Source of the DNA: CAVTWY01 sp963738575
GTDB lineage: Bacteria; Pseudomonadota; Gammaproteobacteria; Burkholderiales; Burkholderiaceae_C
Direction: 5' to 3'
Assembly (NCBI GenBank): GCA_963738575.1
Contig: CAVTWY010000002.1
Span: forward strand, 434,001-498,000
Length of the DNA: 64,000 nt
The position numbers were made by a program, and so were the translations under genes. Numbering within the stretch: the stretch's first letter is position 1; every line of letters begins with the position of its first letter. A model generated the notes under the pieces. That model had not been told where the DNA came from. It saw only the letters and a program-made list of their open reading frames with translations, and ran no database searches. Of this stretch, positions 16,280 to 24,617 are shown piece after piece.

Positions 16280-17356
16280 TCAAGCACTGCCCACCACGCC
16301 ACGACGAACTTGATCGCGCTCGATGGATTCAAACAGAGCCTTGAAATTGCCTTCGCCAAAACCTTCATCGGCTTTGCGCTGGATGAACTCGAAGAAGACC
16401 GGTCCAAGCAAGGTTTTAGAGAAAATTTGCAGCAACAGCCGTTTGTCCCCGCCTTGCGTGGATCCGTCCAAAAGGATGCCCCTGGTTTGAAGCTTTTCGA
16501 CTGGCTCGCCGTGACCCGGTAAGCGCTCTTCGAGCATGGTGTAGTAGTGCTCGTTGGGTGCGGTCAACAGCGGTACGCCGGCCATTTGCAACTTGTCGAC
16601 AGCGTCCGGCAAGTCGTCGCAGAGCAGGGCAACGTGCTGAATGCCTTCGCCATTGAACTGCATCAAGAACTCTTCAATCTGACCTGATCCTTTGCCCGAT
16701 TCTTCATTTAACGGGATGCGGATCATGCCGTCGGGCGCGGTCATCGCTCGGGACGTTAGGCCTGTGTGTTCGCCTTTGATGTCGAAATATCGAATCTCGC
16801 GAAAATTAAAAATGCGCTCGTAGAACGAGCCCCAAAACCCCATGCGCCCCCGGTAAACGTTGTGGGTGAGGTGGTCGATGATCTTGAAGCCGTGGCCAGG
16901 GGGGTGGCGATCGACGCCAGGCACAAACGCAAAGTCAATGTCGTAAATCGATTGCCCGTCTTCAAATCGGTCAATCAGGTACAGCGGTGCGCCGCCAATG
17001 CCCTTGATGGCGGGTAGTTTCAACTCCATCGGGCCGGTTGCAATGTCCAGCGGCTGCGCGCCAAGCTCGATCGCGCGGCGGTATGCATGATGCGAATCTT
17101 TGACGCGAAAGGCCAAGCCGCAGGCGCAAGGTCCGTGTTCGGCAGCGAAGTAGGCCGCCGGGCTTTTGGGTTCGCGATTGACAATGAAGTTGATGTTGCC
17201 TTGTCGGTAAAGCACCACGTCTTTCGAACGGTGTTTGGCCACCAACGTGAATCCCAACATGTCAAACAAGGGCTCGATGACGCCTGGGGTGGGAGAGGCA
17301 AATTCGACGAACTCAAAACCCATCAAACCCATCGGGTTGTCGTGTGCACCAGCCAT
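16280..17356 (-). CDS. hppD: 4-hydroxyphenylpyruvate dioxygenase
   Basis: Fe(II) enzyme turning 4-hydroxyphenylpyruvate into homogentisate in tyrosine breakdown. The protein is 358 residues with two vicinal-oxygen-chelate domains. The three iron ligands are visible in context: IDHLTHNVYRG, GIQHVALLCDD and FFEFIQRK. The start has AAGGAG upstream. It is the last gene of a tight three-gene run (quinone oxidoreductase, response regulator, hppD) with 13 bp to the previous stop. No other tyrosine-degradation gene is in the window. Confidence 0.95.
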   Translation of the reverse strand: MAGAHDNPMGLMGFEFVEFASPTPGVIEPLFDMLGFTLVAKHRSKDVVLYRQGNINFIVNREPKSPAAYFAAEHGPCACGLAFRVKDSHHAYRRAIELGAQPLDIATGPMELKLPAIKGIGGAPLYLIDRFEDGQSIYDIDFAFVPGVDRHPPGHGFKIIDHLTHNVYRGRMGFWGSFYERIFNFREIRYFDIKGEHTGLTSRAMTAPDGMIRIPLNEESGKGSGQIEEFLMQFNGEGIQHVALLCDDLPDAVDKLQMAGVPLLTAPNEHYYTMLEERLPGHGEPVEKLQTRGILLDGSTQGGDKRLLLQIFSKTLLGPVFFEFIQRKADEGFGEGNFKALFESIERDQVRRGVVGSA

Positions 17357-17369
17357 CGCTTGCTCCTTT

Positions 17370-18005
17370 TCAGTTCAACGCACGTTGCGCGGGGTGGTCG
17401 CCGTCGCCTGCGCTTGCAACAGCGTGGAGTTTTTTGTAAACCCGTTTGATATTTTCATTGACCACGAACCACTTCAAGCCCGTCTGATTGGCAATTTCTT
17501 TGCATGTAAACCCTTTGCTAAGGTAAGACAACATGTCTCGCTCTTCGCTTGTTAGGGCTGTGTCGCCGTGAGGTGCAAAGTGCGTCAAGAGGCGGCGCGC
17601 GATGGACGGCGAAAGGGGTGGGTGGCCGCGCACAATTTTTTGCAACTCTTCAACCAACACTTCGAATCGATCTTCTTTTAGCAGATAGCCATCGGCACCG
17701 TTGCATAGCGCTGGGAACAAATGTTCGTCGTCCGAGTGCAGGGTCGTTGCGATCTTGACGGCAGGGTGCTGGGCGAGGCTCGCCAACCACGCCAGCCCAG
17801 CGCCGTCGTGCAGTTCCAGGTCAACCAAAATCATTCGAAAGTTGGCATCAGCCATGGTGCTTGCCGCTTGCACGGCTTGCTGGGCTGCTTCGACGCTACC
17901 CACCGCATCGACGTGCACCGCATCGCTGAAGCTGTCCTGCACCACGCGCGACAAAAAATCGCGCGCCACCGGGTTGGTTTCAAGCAATAAAACGTTCAGT
18001 GCCAC
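17370..18005 (-). CDS. NarL/LuxR-type response regulator with atypical receiver
   Basis: A 211-residue two-domain regulator: a receiver-like N-terminal domain and a C-terminal LuxR-type HTH (LTSEERDMLSYLSKGFTCKEIA ..., quoted as LTSEERDMLSYLSKGF). The putative phospho-acceptor D62 (ILVDLELHDG) and the lysine K110 (GYLLKED) are present, but the acidic pair normally after the first strand is replaced by E9-T10 (VLLLETNP), so Mg2+ binding and phosphorylation may be altered. The HTH recognition helix (GLKWFVVNENIKRVYKKL) also departs from the usual SxxTVKNH pattern. It starts at GTG, 10 bp after the upstream gene, and no histidine kinase gene is adjacent. Confidence 0.82.
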   Translation of the reverse strand: MALNVLLLETNPVARDFLSRVVQDSFSDAVHVDAVGSVEAAQQAVQAASTMADANFRMILVDLELHDGAGLAWLASLAQHPAVKIATTLHSDDEHLFPALCNGADGYLLKEDRFEVLVEELQKIVRGHPPLSPSIARRLLTHFAPHGDTALTSEERDMLSYLSKGFTCKEIANQTGLKWFVVNENIKRVYKKLHAVASAGDGDHPAQRALN

Positions 18006-18015
18006 AGGATTGCTT

Positions 18016-18993
18016 TCAGTCGTTGACCATCACCACCTTGCCTCGCACGGCCCGAGACTGCATCAAATCGTACGCCGCGTGCACCTGATTCATCGGCAAT
18101 TTTTGATCAATCAGCGGTTTGACAAGGCCTTGCGCGTACCAAGCGGCCAATTGAGCCATATCACTGCGAAATCCTTGCGGCTCGCGGCGCACGAAGTCGC
18201 CCCAAAAGACGCCAACGATGGCAGCACCCTTGAGCAGCGCCAAGTTGAACGGCAGGGCTGGGATGGGGCCTCCGGCAAAGCCGATCACCAAATAGCGGCC
18301 CCGCCAAGCGATTGAGCGAAACGCTGGTTCGGCCAACTCACCTCCGACTGGATCGACGATCACGTCAGGGCCGCGTCCCTGCGTGGCGGCTTTGACGGCC
18401 TCGCGAAAATCGCCGCTGCCATAACAAATGGCCTCATCAGCACCGATGGATTTGCACCAGGCTGCCTTGTCAGGGGTTGAGACAGCCGCAACCACGCGGG
18501 CGCCAGCCGCTTTGGCAATTTGAACGGCAGCCGTGCCTACGCCGCCAGCCGCGCCCAATACAAGAACCGTTTCACCGGCCTTCAACGCGGCGCGGTCCAT
18601 CAACGCATGGTGCGAAGTGCCGTAGGTGAAAGCAAAGGCTGATCCATCAACCAGGTCGAATCCTGGCGGCAGCAATACAACTTGGGCTGCAGGCACGCAG
18701 GCATGGGTGGCAAAGCCGCCATGGGAACTTAGGCATGCCACAGGGTCGCCCGGCTTGAGGTGCTTCACTCCCTCTCCAACGGCTGAAACTGTGCCGGAAA
18801 ATTCTGAGCCAGGCACGAAAGGCAAGGGTGGCTTGACTTGGTACTTGTTTTGCACCGTCAGCAAATCGGGAAAATTGAGGCTTGCAGCGTGAATGGCGAT
18901 CAAGACCTGCCCTGCCGATGGCATTGGCGTAGGCGCTTCACGCCACTGCAGCGATTGCACCCCAATGGGTTGATCACAAAACCAGCCGTGCAT
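18016..18993 (-). CDS. NADPH:quinone oxidoreductase family protein (zinc-independent MDR)
   Basis: Medium-chain dehydrogenase/reductase of the quinone oxidoreductase type, using NADPH to reduce quinones or related carbonyl compounds. The 325-residue form begins MHGWFCDQPIGVQSLQWRE, has the GroES-like fold (HAASLNFPDLLTVQNKYQ, VPGSEFSGTV) and the nucleotide-binding motif VLVLGAAGGVGTAAVQIAKA. It lacks an apparent structural-zinc Cys set. The start at 18993 is chosen over a longer frame that reaches 19074 because it gives the family N-terminus. It is the first gene of the hppD run. Confidence 0.88.
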   Translation of the reverse strand: MHGWFCDQPIGVQSLQWREAPTPMPSAGQVLIAIHAASLNFPDLLTVQNKYQVKPPLPFVPGSEFSGTVSAVGEGVKHLKPGDPVACLSSHGGFATHACVPAAQVVLLPPGFDLVDGSAFAFTYGTSHHALMDRAALKAGETVLVLGAAGGVGTAAVQIAKAAGARVVAAVSTPDKAAWCKSIGADEAICYGSGDFREAVKAATQGRGPDVIVDPVGGELAEPAFRSIAWRGRYLVIGFAGGPIPALPFNLALLKGAAIVGVFWGDFVRREPQGFRSDMAQLAAWYAQGLVKPLIDQKLPMNQVHAAYDLMQSRAVRGKVVMVND

Positions 18994-19124
18994 GATGATT
19001 TTCCTTCGCTGATGCCTGGGTGTCGGTAAGTGGGGGCGATGCGTGCTCAACACACCGTCGCATGCACCCATCATAGAAGAGCCGCGGGCTGACGGGGTGG
19101 CATAACGCTCTCTACAATCCGTGC

Positions 19125-19889
19125 ATGCGAATTCTTATTGCCAACGACGATGGTTACCTTGCTCCGGGCCTTTCGGCCTTGGTGGCTGCGATGCGCGGCT
19201 TGGGTGACATCGACGTCATCGCCCCAGAACAAAACGCCAGTGGCACGTCCAACGCCTTGACGCTCAACCGACCCCTCAACATCTACGATGCCACAGGGGA
19301 AACCCAGCGCGGATTTCGTTATGTCAATGGCACGCCGTCCGACGTGGTGCACGTGGCGCTCACGGGACTGTTGCCTCACAAGCCCGACCTGGTGCTTTCA
19401 GGCATCAACAACGGCGCCAACATGGGTGATGACACGCTTTACTCAGGCACGGTGGCCGCGGCCATGGAGGGGTTGCTTTTTGGCATTCCTGCGATCGCCT
19501 TTTCGCAAGTCAGCAAGGGGTGGGCACATCTGGACGCTGCTGCAGCCACCGCCCGCGCGGTGGTTGACCATGTCATTCAGCATGTTTCCCTCAAAGAGCC
19601 GTTTCTGCTCAACGTCAACATTCCCAACCGAGCCGATGCCGCGAGTTTGCCCCGACGCATCACCCGTCTGGGCCGTCGACATCCGAGCGAGGCCGTGATC
19701 CGTCAGACCAACCCGCGGGGTGAGCCGATCTTTTGGATAGGCCCAGCTGGCGAGGCGCGCGACGCGGGGGACGGCACAGACTTTGGCACCACGGCAGCAG
19801 GCATGGTTTCCATCACACCGCTGCAAGTTGATTTGACGCACCACGCCCAACTGGGTGCATGGCGCCAAAGCCTACGATTGCAAGGCTGA
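19125..19889 (+). CDS. surE: 5'/3'-nucleotidase SurE
   Basis: Metal-dependent phosphatase of nucleoside monophosphates and short polyphosphates, linked to stationary-phase survival. The 254 residues begin with the metal-binding MRILIANDDGYLAPG (D8, D9), followed by the family segments APEQNASGTSNALTL and LVLSGINNGANMGDD. It starts the surE-pcm-nlpD-rlmD cluster; the next gene begins before its stop codon. Confidence 0.96.
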   Translation: MRILIANDDGYLAPGLSALVAAMRGLGDIDVIAPEQNASGTSNALTLNRPLNIYDATGETQRGFRYVNGTPSDVVHVALTGLLPHKPDLVLSGINNGANMGDDTLYSGTVAAAMEGLLFGIPAIAFSQVSKGWAHLDAAAATARAVVDHVIQHVSLKEPFLLNVNIPNRADAASLPRRITRLGRRHPSEAVIRQTNPRGEPIFWIGPAGEARDAGDGTDFGTTAAGMVSITPLQVDLTHHAQLGAWRQSLRLQG

Positions 19890-20706
19890 CGTGGCCCATC
19901 CAAAGCGTTTTCCGATCGGATTGGACAAAGTCAACCCTGGTCGCGTGGTTGCTGCAGATCAAGGGCGAGCTTCGCCCGCTTCTGCTGCCTTCGCAGCCCC
20001 TGTGAACGCCTCGTCTGCGGCGTTTCAACAGGCAACGCAAGGCCGTGCGATGGCCTCGGTGCGGGCCCGCATGGTGGCGCGATTGCAAGCCGAGGGTGTT
20101 ACCCAACAACGTGTTTTGGATGCCATGGCCCAGATGCCGCGCGACGCCTTTGTCGATTCAGCGCTTGGGGCACAGGCTTACGAGGACACATCACTTCCCA
20201 TTGGTCACGGACAGACGATCTCCAAACCATCGATCGTTGCGCGCATGCTGGCATTGTTGATGGACAGCGCCACGGCAAAGAAGGCGGGGCACTTGGGCCG
20301 CGCACTTGAAATTGGCACGGGCTGCGGATACCAAGCAGCCTTGTTGTCGATCTTGGCCCCAACCGTCATTTCCATCGAGCGGTTGCGGGCGCTGCACGAG
20401 TTCGCGCGCAGCAACTTGTCTGTGGTGCCACAAGTGCGTCGCACGGCGCTGCGGCTGGTCTTGGCCGATGGGCGACTGGGTCATCCACCCAATGCACCCT
20501 ACGATGCCATCATTGCTGCTGCAGTAGGGAACGACTTGCCCCAAGCTTGGATCGATCAATTGGCCGTTGGGGGGCGTTTGGTGGCACCACAAACGCGAGG
20601 CAACCAGCAGGTCTTGGTGGTGGTCGACCGAACCTCCACTGGGGTGGTGCAGCAGGTCCACGAGGCGGTTCGGTTTGTGCCTCTAGAATCAGGCGTTGTC
20701 CGCTGA
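19855..20706 (+). CDS. pcm: Protein-L-isoaspartate O-methyltransferase
   Basis: Repair methyltransferase that uses S-adenosylmethionine to start conversion of isoaspartyl residues back to aspartate. Family motifs are clear: RDAFVDSALGAQAYEDTSLP, GHGQTISKPSIVA, and the AdoMet loop ALEIGTGCGYQAALLS. The ATG at 19855 overlaps surE by 35 bases; an in-frame GTG at 19891, just after the surE stop and preceded by AAGG, is an alternative. Both leave an N-terminal extension of about 60 residues before the conserved core, longer than in enteric Pcm. Confidence 0.93.
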   Translation: MHGAKAYDCKADVAHPKRFPIGLDKVNPGRVVAADQGRASPASAAFAAPVNASSAAFQQATQGRAMASVRARMVARLQAEGVTQQRVLDAMAQMPRDAFVDSALGAQAYEDTSLPIGHGQTISKPSIVARMLALLMDSATAKKAGHLGRALEIGTGCGYQAALLSILAPTVISIERLRALHEFARSNLSVVPQVRRTALRLVLADGRLGHPPNAPYDAIIAAAVGNDLPQAWIDQLAVGGRLVAPQTRGNQQVLVVVDRTSTGVVQQVHEAVRFVPLESGVVR

Positions 20707-20780
20707 GGGGATGATCGCGTGGGCGGCAGGCCAAATGCATGCACGCCCACTGGTTGAATTTTGAAAAAGGGAGTTGCTGG

Positions 20781-21668
20781 GTGATCAAACTGCACGCCAT
20801 GCGTCGGAGAACCTGCGTCGCCTTGTGCCTGGTCACCGTGCTCGGTGCCGCGTGCACCTCGTCGGGCTACCGTGCGCCGGTTGAGGAGCGTGGCCGTGTG
20901 GTGGGGACAGTCCCCGCCCAGCCCGCCGAGGCTCGCCCAGCGCCCGGCGTTGAAAACCTCGGAAAGCCGGGCTACGTCACGGTGAAACCGGGAGACACTT
21001 TGATCCGCGTGGCGATCGATGCGGGCCAAAACTGGCGTGACGTTGCGCGGTGGAACAACATTGAAAACCCCGACACCTTGCAGGTCGGGCAAGTCCTTCG
21101 AGTAACGCCCCCAGCGACAGAGGCTGGGGTGGCTGCGCGACCCATCACCACGTCAAAGGTTGAAGTCAAGCCTCTAGAAACCAAGCCCAGCGTTGGCACG
21201 TCGACCCCTTTGCCCTCGACCCCTGCGGCTCCGCCTGCAGCCACCGCCCCGGTCAAACCGACGCCATCGGCCGTTTCAACCGCCACTGCACCTGCTGCAG
21301 GTGAGCCCATCGTTTGGGGTTGGCCTGCCGTGGGCACGGTAGGGTCTAGTTTTGAAGAACCACGCAACAAGGGCATTTCCATTCTGGGTAAATTGGGTGA
21401 CCCCATCTCAGCCTCGGCGTTTGGCCGCGTGATCTACGTGGGTGCACTGCGTGGGTATGGCACGATCGTGCTCATCAAGCACAACGAGAATTACCTGTCC
21501 GTTTATGGCAACGTGCGCACAGCGTTGGTGCGTGAGCAGCAGGTGGTGACCAAAGGGCAGCGCATCGCTGAGATGGGTAACTCCGAGGCCGAGCGTGTGC
21601 AGGTGCACTTCGAAATTCGCCGTGACGGCGAAGCCATCGACCCGGTCAAGTTGCTGCCACCGCGGTAA
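20781..21668 (+). CDS. NlpD-like lipoprotein with LysM and M23 peptidase domains
   Basis: Envelope protein of the NlpD/EnvC type, which activates cell-wall amidases. It has a lipoprotein signal with lipobox (VTVLGAAC), a LysM domain (YVTVKPGDTLIRVAIDAGQN ... NPDTLQVGQVLRV, peptidoglycan-binding), a Pro/Thr/Ala linker and a C-terminal M23 domain (GKLGDPISASAFGRVIYVG ... VHFEIRRDG). The M23 zinc ligands are incomplete: the first His is absent (ISILGKLGDPI), as in the catalytically inactive NlpD/EnvC activators. GTG 20781 is used because GGGAG lies 7 bp upstream; ATG at 20739 or 20799 are alternatives. Confidence 0.9.
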   Translation: MIKLHAMRRRTCVALCLVTVLGAACTSSGYRAPVEERGRVVGTVPAQPAEARPAPGVENLGKPGYVTVKPGDTLIRVAIDAGQNWRDVARWNNIENPDTLQVGQVLRVTPPATEAGVAARPITTSKVEVKPLETKPSVGTSTPLPSTPAAPPAATAPVKPTPSAVSTATAPAAGEPIVWGWPAVGTVGSSFEEPRNKGISILGKLGDPISASAFGRVIYVGALRGYGTIVLIKHNENYLSVYGNVRTALVREQQVVTKGQRIAEMGNSEAERVQVHFEIRRDGEAIDPVKLLPPR

Positions 21669-21751
21669 GCGACTGACGCGGGCGCCGCTGAACGGCGACC
21701 CTCCAATCCTCTAGCAGGCTGTTGAATTTGCGAAATCCGCATGGAGTGGGC

Positions 21752-23149
21752 ATGAGTTCGTCGGGTGAATGGCTGACAGTGGAGTCCATGGACTTGGACG
21801 GTCAAGGGGTGGCGCACGACACCGAAGGCAAGGTGGTCTTCATCGAAGGCGCATTGCCAGGCGAGCGCGTGCAGGTCAACGTTCACCGGCGAAAGGGCCA
21901 GTGGGAGCAGGGCGTCGTGACGGCGGTTGAGCGCGAAAGTGCGTCGCGTGTGCGCCCCAGGTGTCCTCACTTTGGCTTGCATGCAGGCGCCTGTGGTGGC
22001 TGCAAAATGCAGCACCTGGACGCAACGGCCCAAGTGGCTGTCAAACAGCGCGCCCTGGAAGACGCTTTGTGGCATCTGGGCAAGGTTCGCCCCGAAATGG
22101 TGTTGAGGCCGATGGAAGGGCTGGCGTGGGGATACCGTGATCGCGCCCGGCTGTCCGTTCGCCACGTGATCAAAAAAGGCACTGTGTTGGTCGGGTTTCA
22201 CGAGCGCAAGTCAAGCTATGTGGCCGACATGAGAACTTGCGCCATCCTGGCGCCCCATGTCAGCACCATGCTGGAACCCTTGCGAGCCTTGGTGACGGGG
22301 TTGCAGGCGCGTGACCGTTTGCCACAAATTGAGTTGGCGGTGGGCGGTGACACCACCGTGTTGGTGCTGCGCAACCTTGAGCCCGTGGGGGAGGCTGATC
22401 GAGCCATGTTGCGTGCTTTTGGCCACACCCATGGGGTGCAGTGGTGGTTGCAACCCAAAGGCCCAGACACTGCAGCACCGATGGACCCGGCAGCAGAGCC
22501 GCTGCGCTATTCGCTGGCCGAGTTTGGTGTCGACATTCACTTTCGACCGACCGACTTCACGCAGGTTAACCATCGCGTCAACGCCGTGCTCGTGGCGCGG
22601 GCCATCAAGTTGCTCGCGCCGCTGCCACACGAGACCGTCATTGATTGGTTTTGCGGGCTGGGCAATTTCACGTTGCCTCTGGCCACGCATGCCGGCCACG
22701 TGCTGGGCATCGAGGGAAGTGAATCGTTGGTGCAACGGGCACGAGATAACGCAGCGATCAATCAGCTCACGGGCAAGACACAATTTGAGGCGACCAACTT
22801 GTTTGAGGTCACGTCGGCGTCATTGAAGGCATGGCCCCAAGCCCAGGCTTGGTTGGTGGATCCGCCACGCGAAGGTGCCATGGCACTGGTCAAGTCGTTG
22901 GTGGCCTTGCGGCAAGACGTCACCACACCCTGGCAAGGCCCAGAGCGCATCGTCTACGTGAGCTGCAACCCTGCGACGCTGGCGCGCGACGCTGGTTTGC
23001 TGATGCATCAGGCGGGGTATCGCTTGGCAGCAGCAGGCGTGGTCAACATGTTTGCACACACGGCGCACGTCGAGAGCATCGCGCATTTTGTGCGTGGCGA
23101 CGTGACCCGTGATTGCTTCAGAGGACGAGGGCGGCGCCACAAGACCTGA
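21752..23149 (+). CDS. rlmD: 23S rRNA (uracil(1939)-C5)-methyltransferase RlmD
   Basis: AdoMet- and iron-sulfur-dependent enzyme methylating U1939 in 23S rRNA. It has an N-terminal TRAM domain (VESMDLDGQGVAHDTEGKVV), a Cys cluster for the 4Fe-4S centre (CPHFGLHAGACGGCKMQH), and a Rossmann methyltransferase domain (VIDWFCGLGNFTLPLA). The catalytic cysteine is C405 in VSCNPATLARD. ATG 21752 is preceded by GGAGTGG; an upstream TTG gives 10 more residues. In related genomes rpoS lies between nlpD and this gene; here only 83 bp separate them. Confidence 0.95.
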   Translation: MSSSGEWLTVESMDLDGQGVAHDTEGKVVFIEGALPGERVQVNVHRRKGQWEQGVVTAVERESASRVRPRCPHFGLHAGACGGCKMQHLDATAQVAVKQRALEDALWHLGKVRPEMVLRPMEGLAWGYRDRARLSVRHVIKKGTVLVGFHERKSSYVADMRTCAILAPHVSTMLEPLRALVTGLQARDRLPQIELAVGGDTTVLVLRNLEPVGEADRAMLRAFGHTHGVQWWLQPKGPDTAAPMDPAAEPLRYSLAEFGVDIHFRPTDFTQVNHRVNAVLVARAIKLLAPLPHETVIDWFCGLGNFTLPLATHAGHVLGIEGSESLVQRARDNAAINQLTGKTQFEATNLFEVTSASLKAWPQAQAWLVDPPREGAMALVKSLVALRQDVTTPWQGPERIVYVSCNPATLARDAGLLMHQAGYRLAAAGVVNMFAHTAHVESIAHFVRGDVTRDCFRGRGRRHKT

Positions 23150-23164
23150 AACGTAGACCTCATG

Positions 23165-23189
23165 AAAAAGGGGCCCGTGGGCCCCTTTT
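23165..23189. terminator. Bidirectional terminator between rlmD and the BI-1 gene
   Basis: An inverted repeat AAAAGGGGCCC / GGGCCCCTTTT, A-rich on one side and T-rich on the other, lies between the two converging genes, 15 bp after the rlmD stop and 19 bp from the stop of the BI-1 gene. Confidence 0.85.
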
Positions 23190-23208
23190 CTTGACAAGGC
23201 AATCGTCG

Positions 23209-23902
23209 TCAGTCGTTGCTGCCCCCCAAACCAAACAGCGACAACACGAACTGGAACACGTTGTAGACGTCCAAGTAAATCGCCAAAGTGGCGCTGACGT
23301 AATTGGTTTCGCCGCCGTCAATGACGCGCTTCAGGTCGTACAACATGTAGGCCGAAAAAAGGCCTGCACCCAGCACCGACAAGGTCAGCATCAAGGCTGT
23401 CTGACTTGAAGAAGATGTTGAGCAGCAATGCGACCAGAAGCAGTACGGCACCCACGGCCAAGAACTTGCCCATTCCGCTCAGGTCGCGCTTGATCACTGA
23501 CGCCAAGGTGGCCATGGCGGCAAATACGACGCCGGTGGTGCCAAAGGCATAGGCTACCAACTGCGCGCCGTTGCTGAAGCCCAAGACTGAAGCGATCAGC
23601 CTCGACAACATCAAGCCCATAAAGAAGGTAAAGCCCAGAAGCAGGGCGACGCCCAAGCCTGAGTTTTTGTTGCGTTCAATGCCCCAAATGAAGGCAAAAG
23701 CCCCACCAAAAAACACGATCAGGCTCATGCCGGTGCCCATCGACCTCGTGATGCCGCTGCTGACACCCAGCCACGCGCCAAGCACGGTCGGGACCAGCGA
23801 AAGCGCCAACAGCCAATAGGTGTTGCGCAATACGGTATTGCGCGCTGCGACAGATCCGGCTCCTGAGGCGCCGACGTAAGTTGATTGCACACGTTCGTTC
23901 AT
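23209..23902 (-). pseudogene. Bax inhibitor-1/YccA family membrane protein, frameshifted
   Basis: A BI-1 family inner-membrane protein of seven predicted helices and unknown precise role (related to YccA/YbhL). The first part starts at 23902 (MNERVQSTYVGASGAG) with a strong GGAGG and runs to about 23405 (LLLNIFFK); the rest (ALMLTLSVLGAGLFSAYMLY ... VFQFVLSLFGLGG) is in another frame and ends at 23209. Removing one base near 23404 joins them into 230 residues of normal family length, with the conserved YDLKRVIDGGETNY segment intact. Either a recent mutation or a one-base sequencing error. Codon use and homology are otherwise normal on both sides. Confidence 0.88.
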
Positions 23903-24009
23903 GTTGATCCTCCAAGCGGTTACGGGTCTGAGACTCGACCGGGGCATTCTAGTTCCCAACTGAAACACTCGGGAATCCCACATTTGCAGCTCGGATACAT
24001 TCTGAACCC

Positions 24010-24414
24010 ATGAAAACCAAACCCTACTTGACTCAAACCGAGGCCAGTCGCATCGGCGCTGCCGCCGTTACCGAAGCAAACGCCCATCAGTGGGCAGTGA
24101 CCATCAGCGTGGTCGATGACGGCGGGCACCTGTTGTGGCTGCAGCGGCTGGACGGCGCCCCTGCCGTTTCAGCGCAAATCTCGCCCGCCAAAGCACACAC
24201 TGCGGCCCTGGGGCGTCGCGAAAGCAAGGTCTACGAAGACGTGATCAACCAAGGTCGTGCCTCGTTCCTCAGTGCACCAGGCATCAAGGGGATGCTTGAA
24301 GGCGGCGTACCGATCATGGTGGATGGCCACTGCGTGGGCGCTGTCGGGGTCAGCGGCGTCAAGTCGACCGAGGATGCTCAAATCGCACGCGCTGGGATCG
24401 CAGCACTGGGCTGA
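24010..24414 (+). CDS. GlcG/HbpS family protein (DUF336)
   Basis: A small 134-residue protein of the GlcG/HbpS (DUF336) family, some members of which bind heme or occur in glycolate and related operons; function here is unknown. Family features: LTQTEASRIGAAAVTEA, VTISVVDDGGHLLWLQRLDGA, KAHTAALGRRES and the glycine-rich end GGVPIMVDGHCVGAVGVSG. It has no signal peptide. It is divergent from the BI-1 gene and stands alone upstream of carA. Confidence 0.88.
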   Translation: MKTKPYLTQTEASRIGAAAVTEANAHQWAVTISVVDDGGHLLWLQRLDGAPAVSAQISPAKAHTAALGRRESKVYEDVINQGRASFLSAPGIKGMLEGGVPIMVDGHCVGAVGVSGVKSTEDAQIARAGIAALG

Positions 24415-24508
24415 ACGCAAGCTCGCGCAGGCGATTCTTCGCTCGAAGGTGATGCCCACGCGCCGGGGCCCCTGTGCGTCGCATCCTCTCCACTCTCCGC
24501 CAAGCCTT

Positions 24509-24550
24509 TATAATGCGTGGCTTTGCCCATGCACACGCCGTGCGCCACGC
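24509..24550 (+). promoter_or_regulatory. carA promoter -10 and leader hairpin
   Basis: A perfect TATAAT at 24509-24514 is followed at once by GCGTGGC (24515-24521), which pairs exactly with GCCACGC (24544-24550). The transcript would start close to this hairpin, about 100 nt before the carA start. No -35 of quality is visible. Any regulatory role of the hairpin is inference. Confidence 0.5.
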
Positions 24551-24617
24551 ACAGGCTTTCTTGTGTGCGATGCGGCGGGTGAATTTGTCGCCACACCCCA
24601 ATCATCGGAGTTGATTC

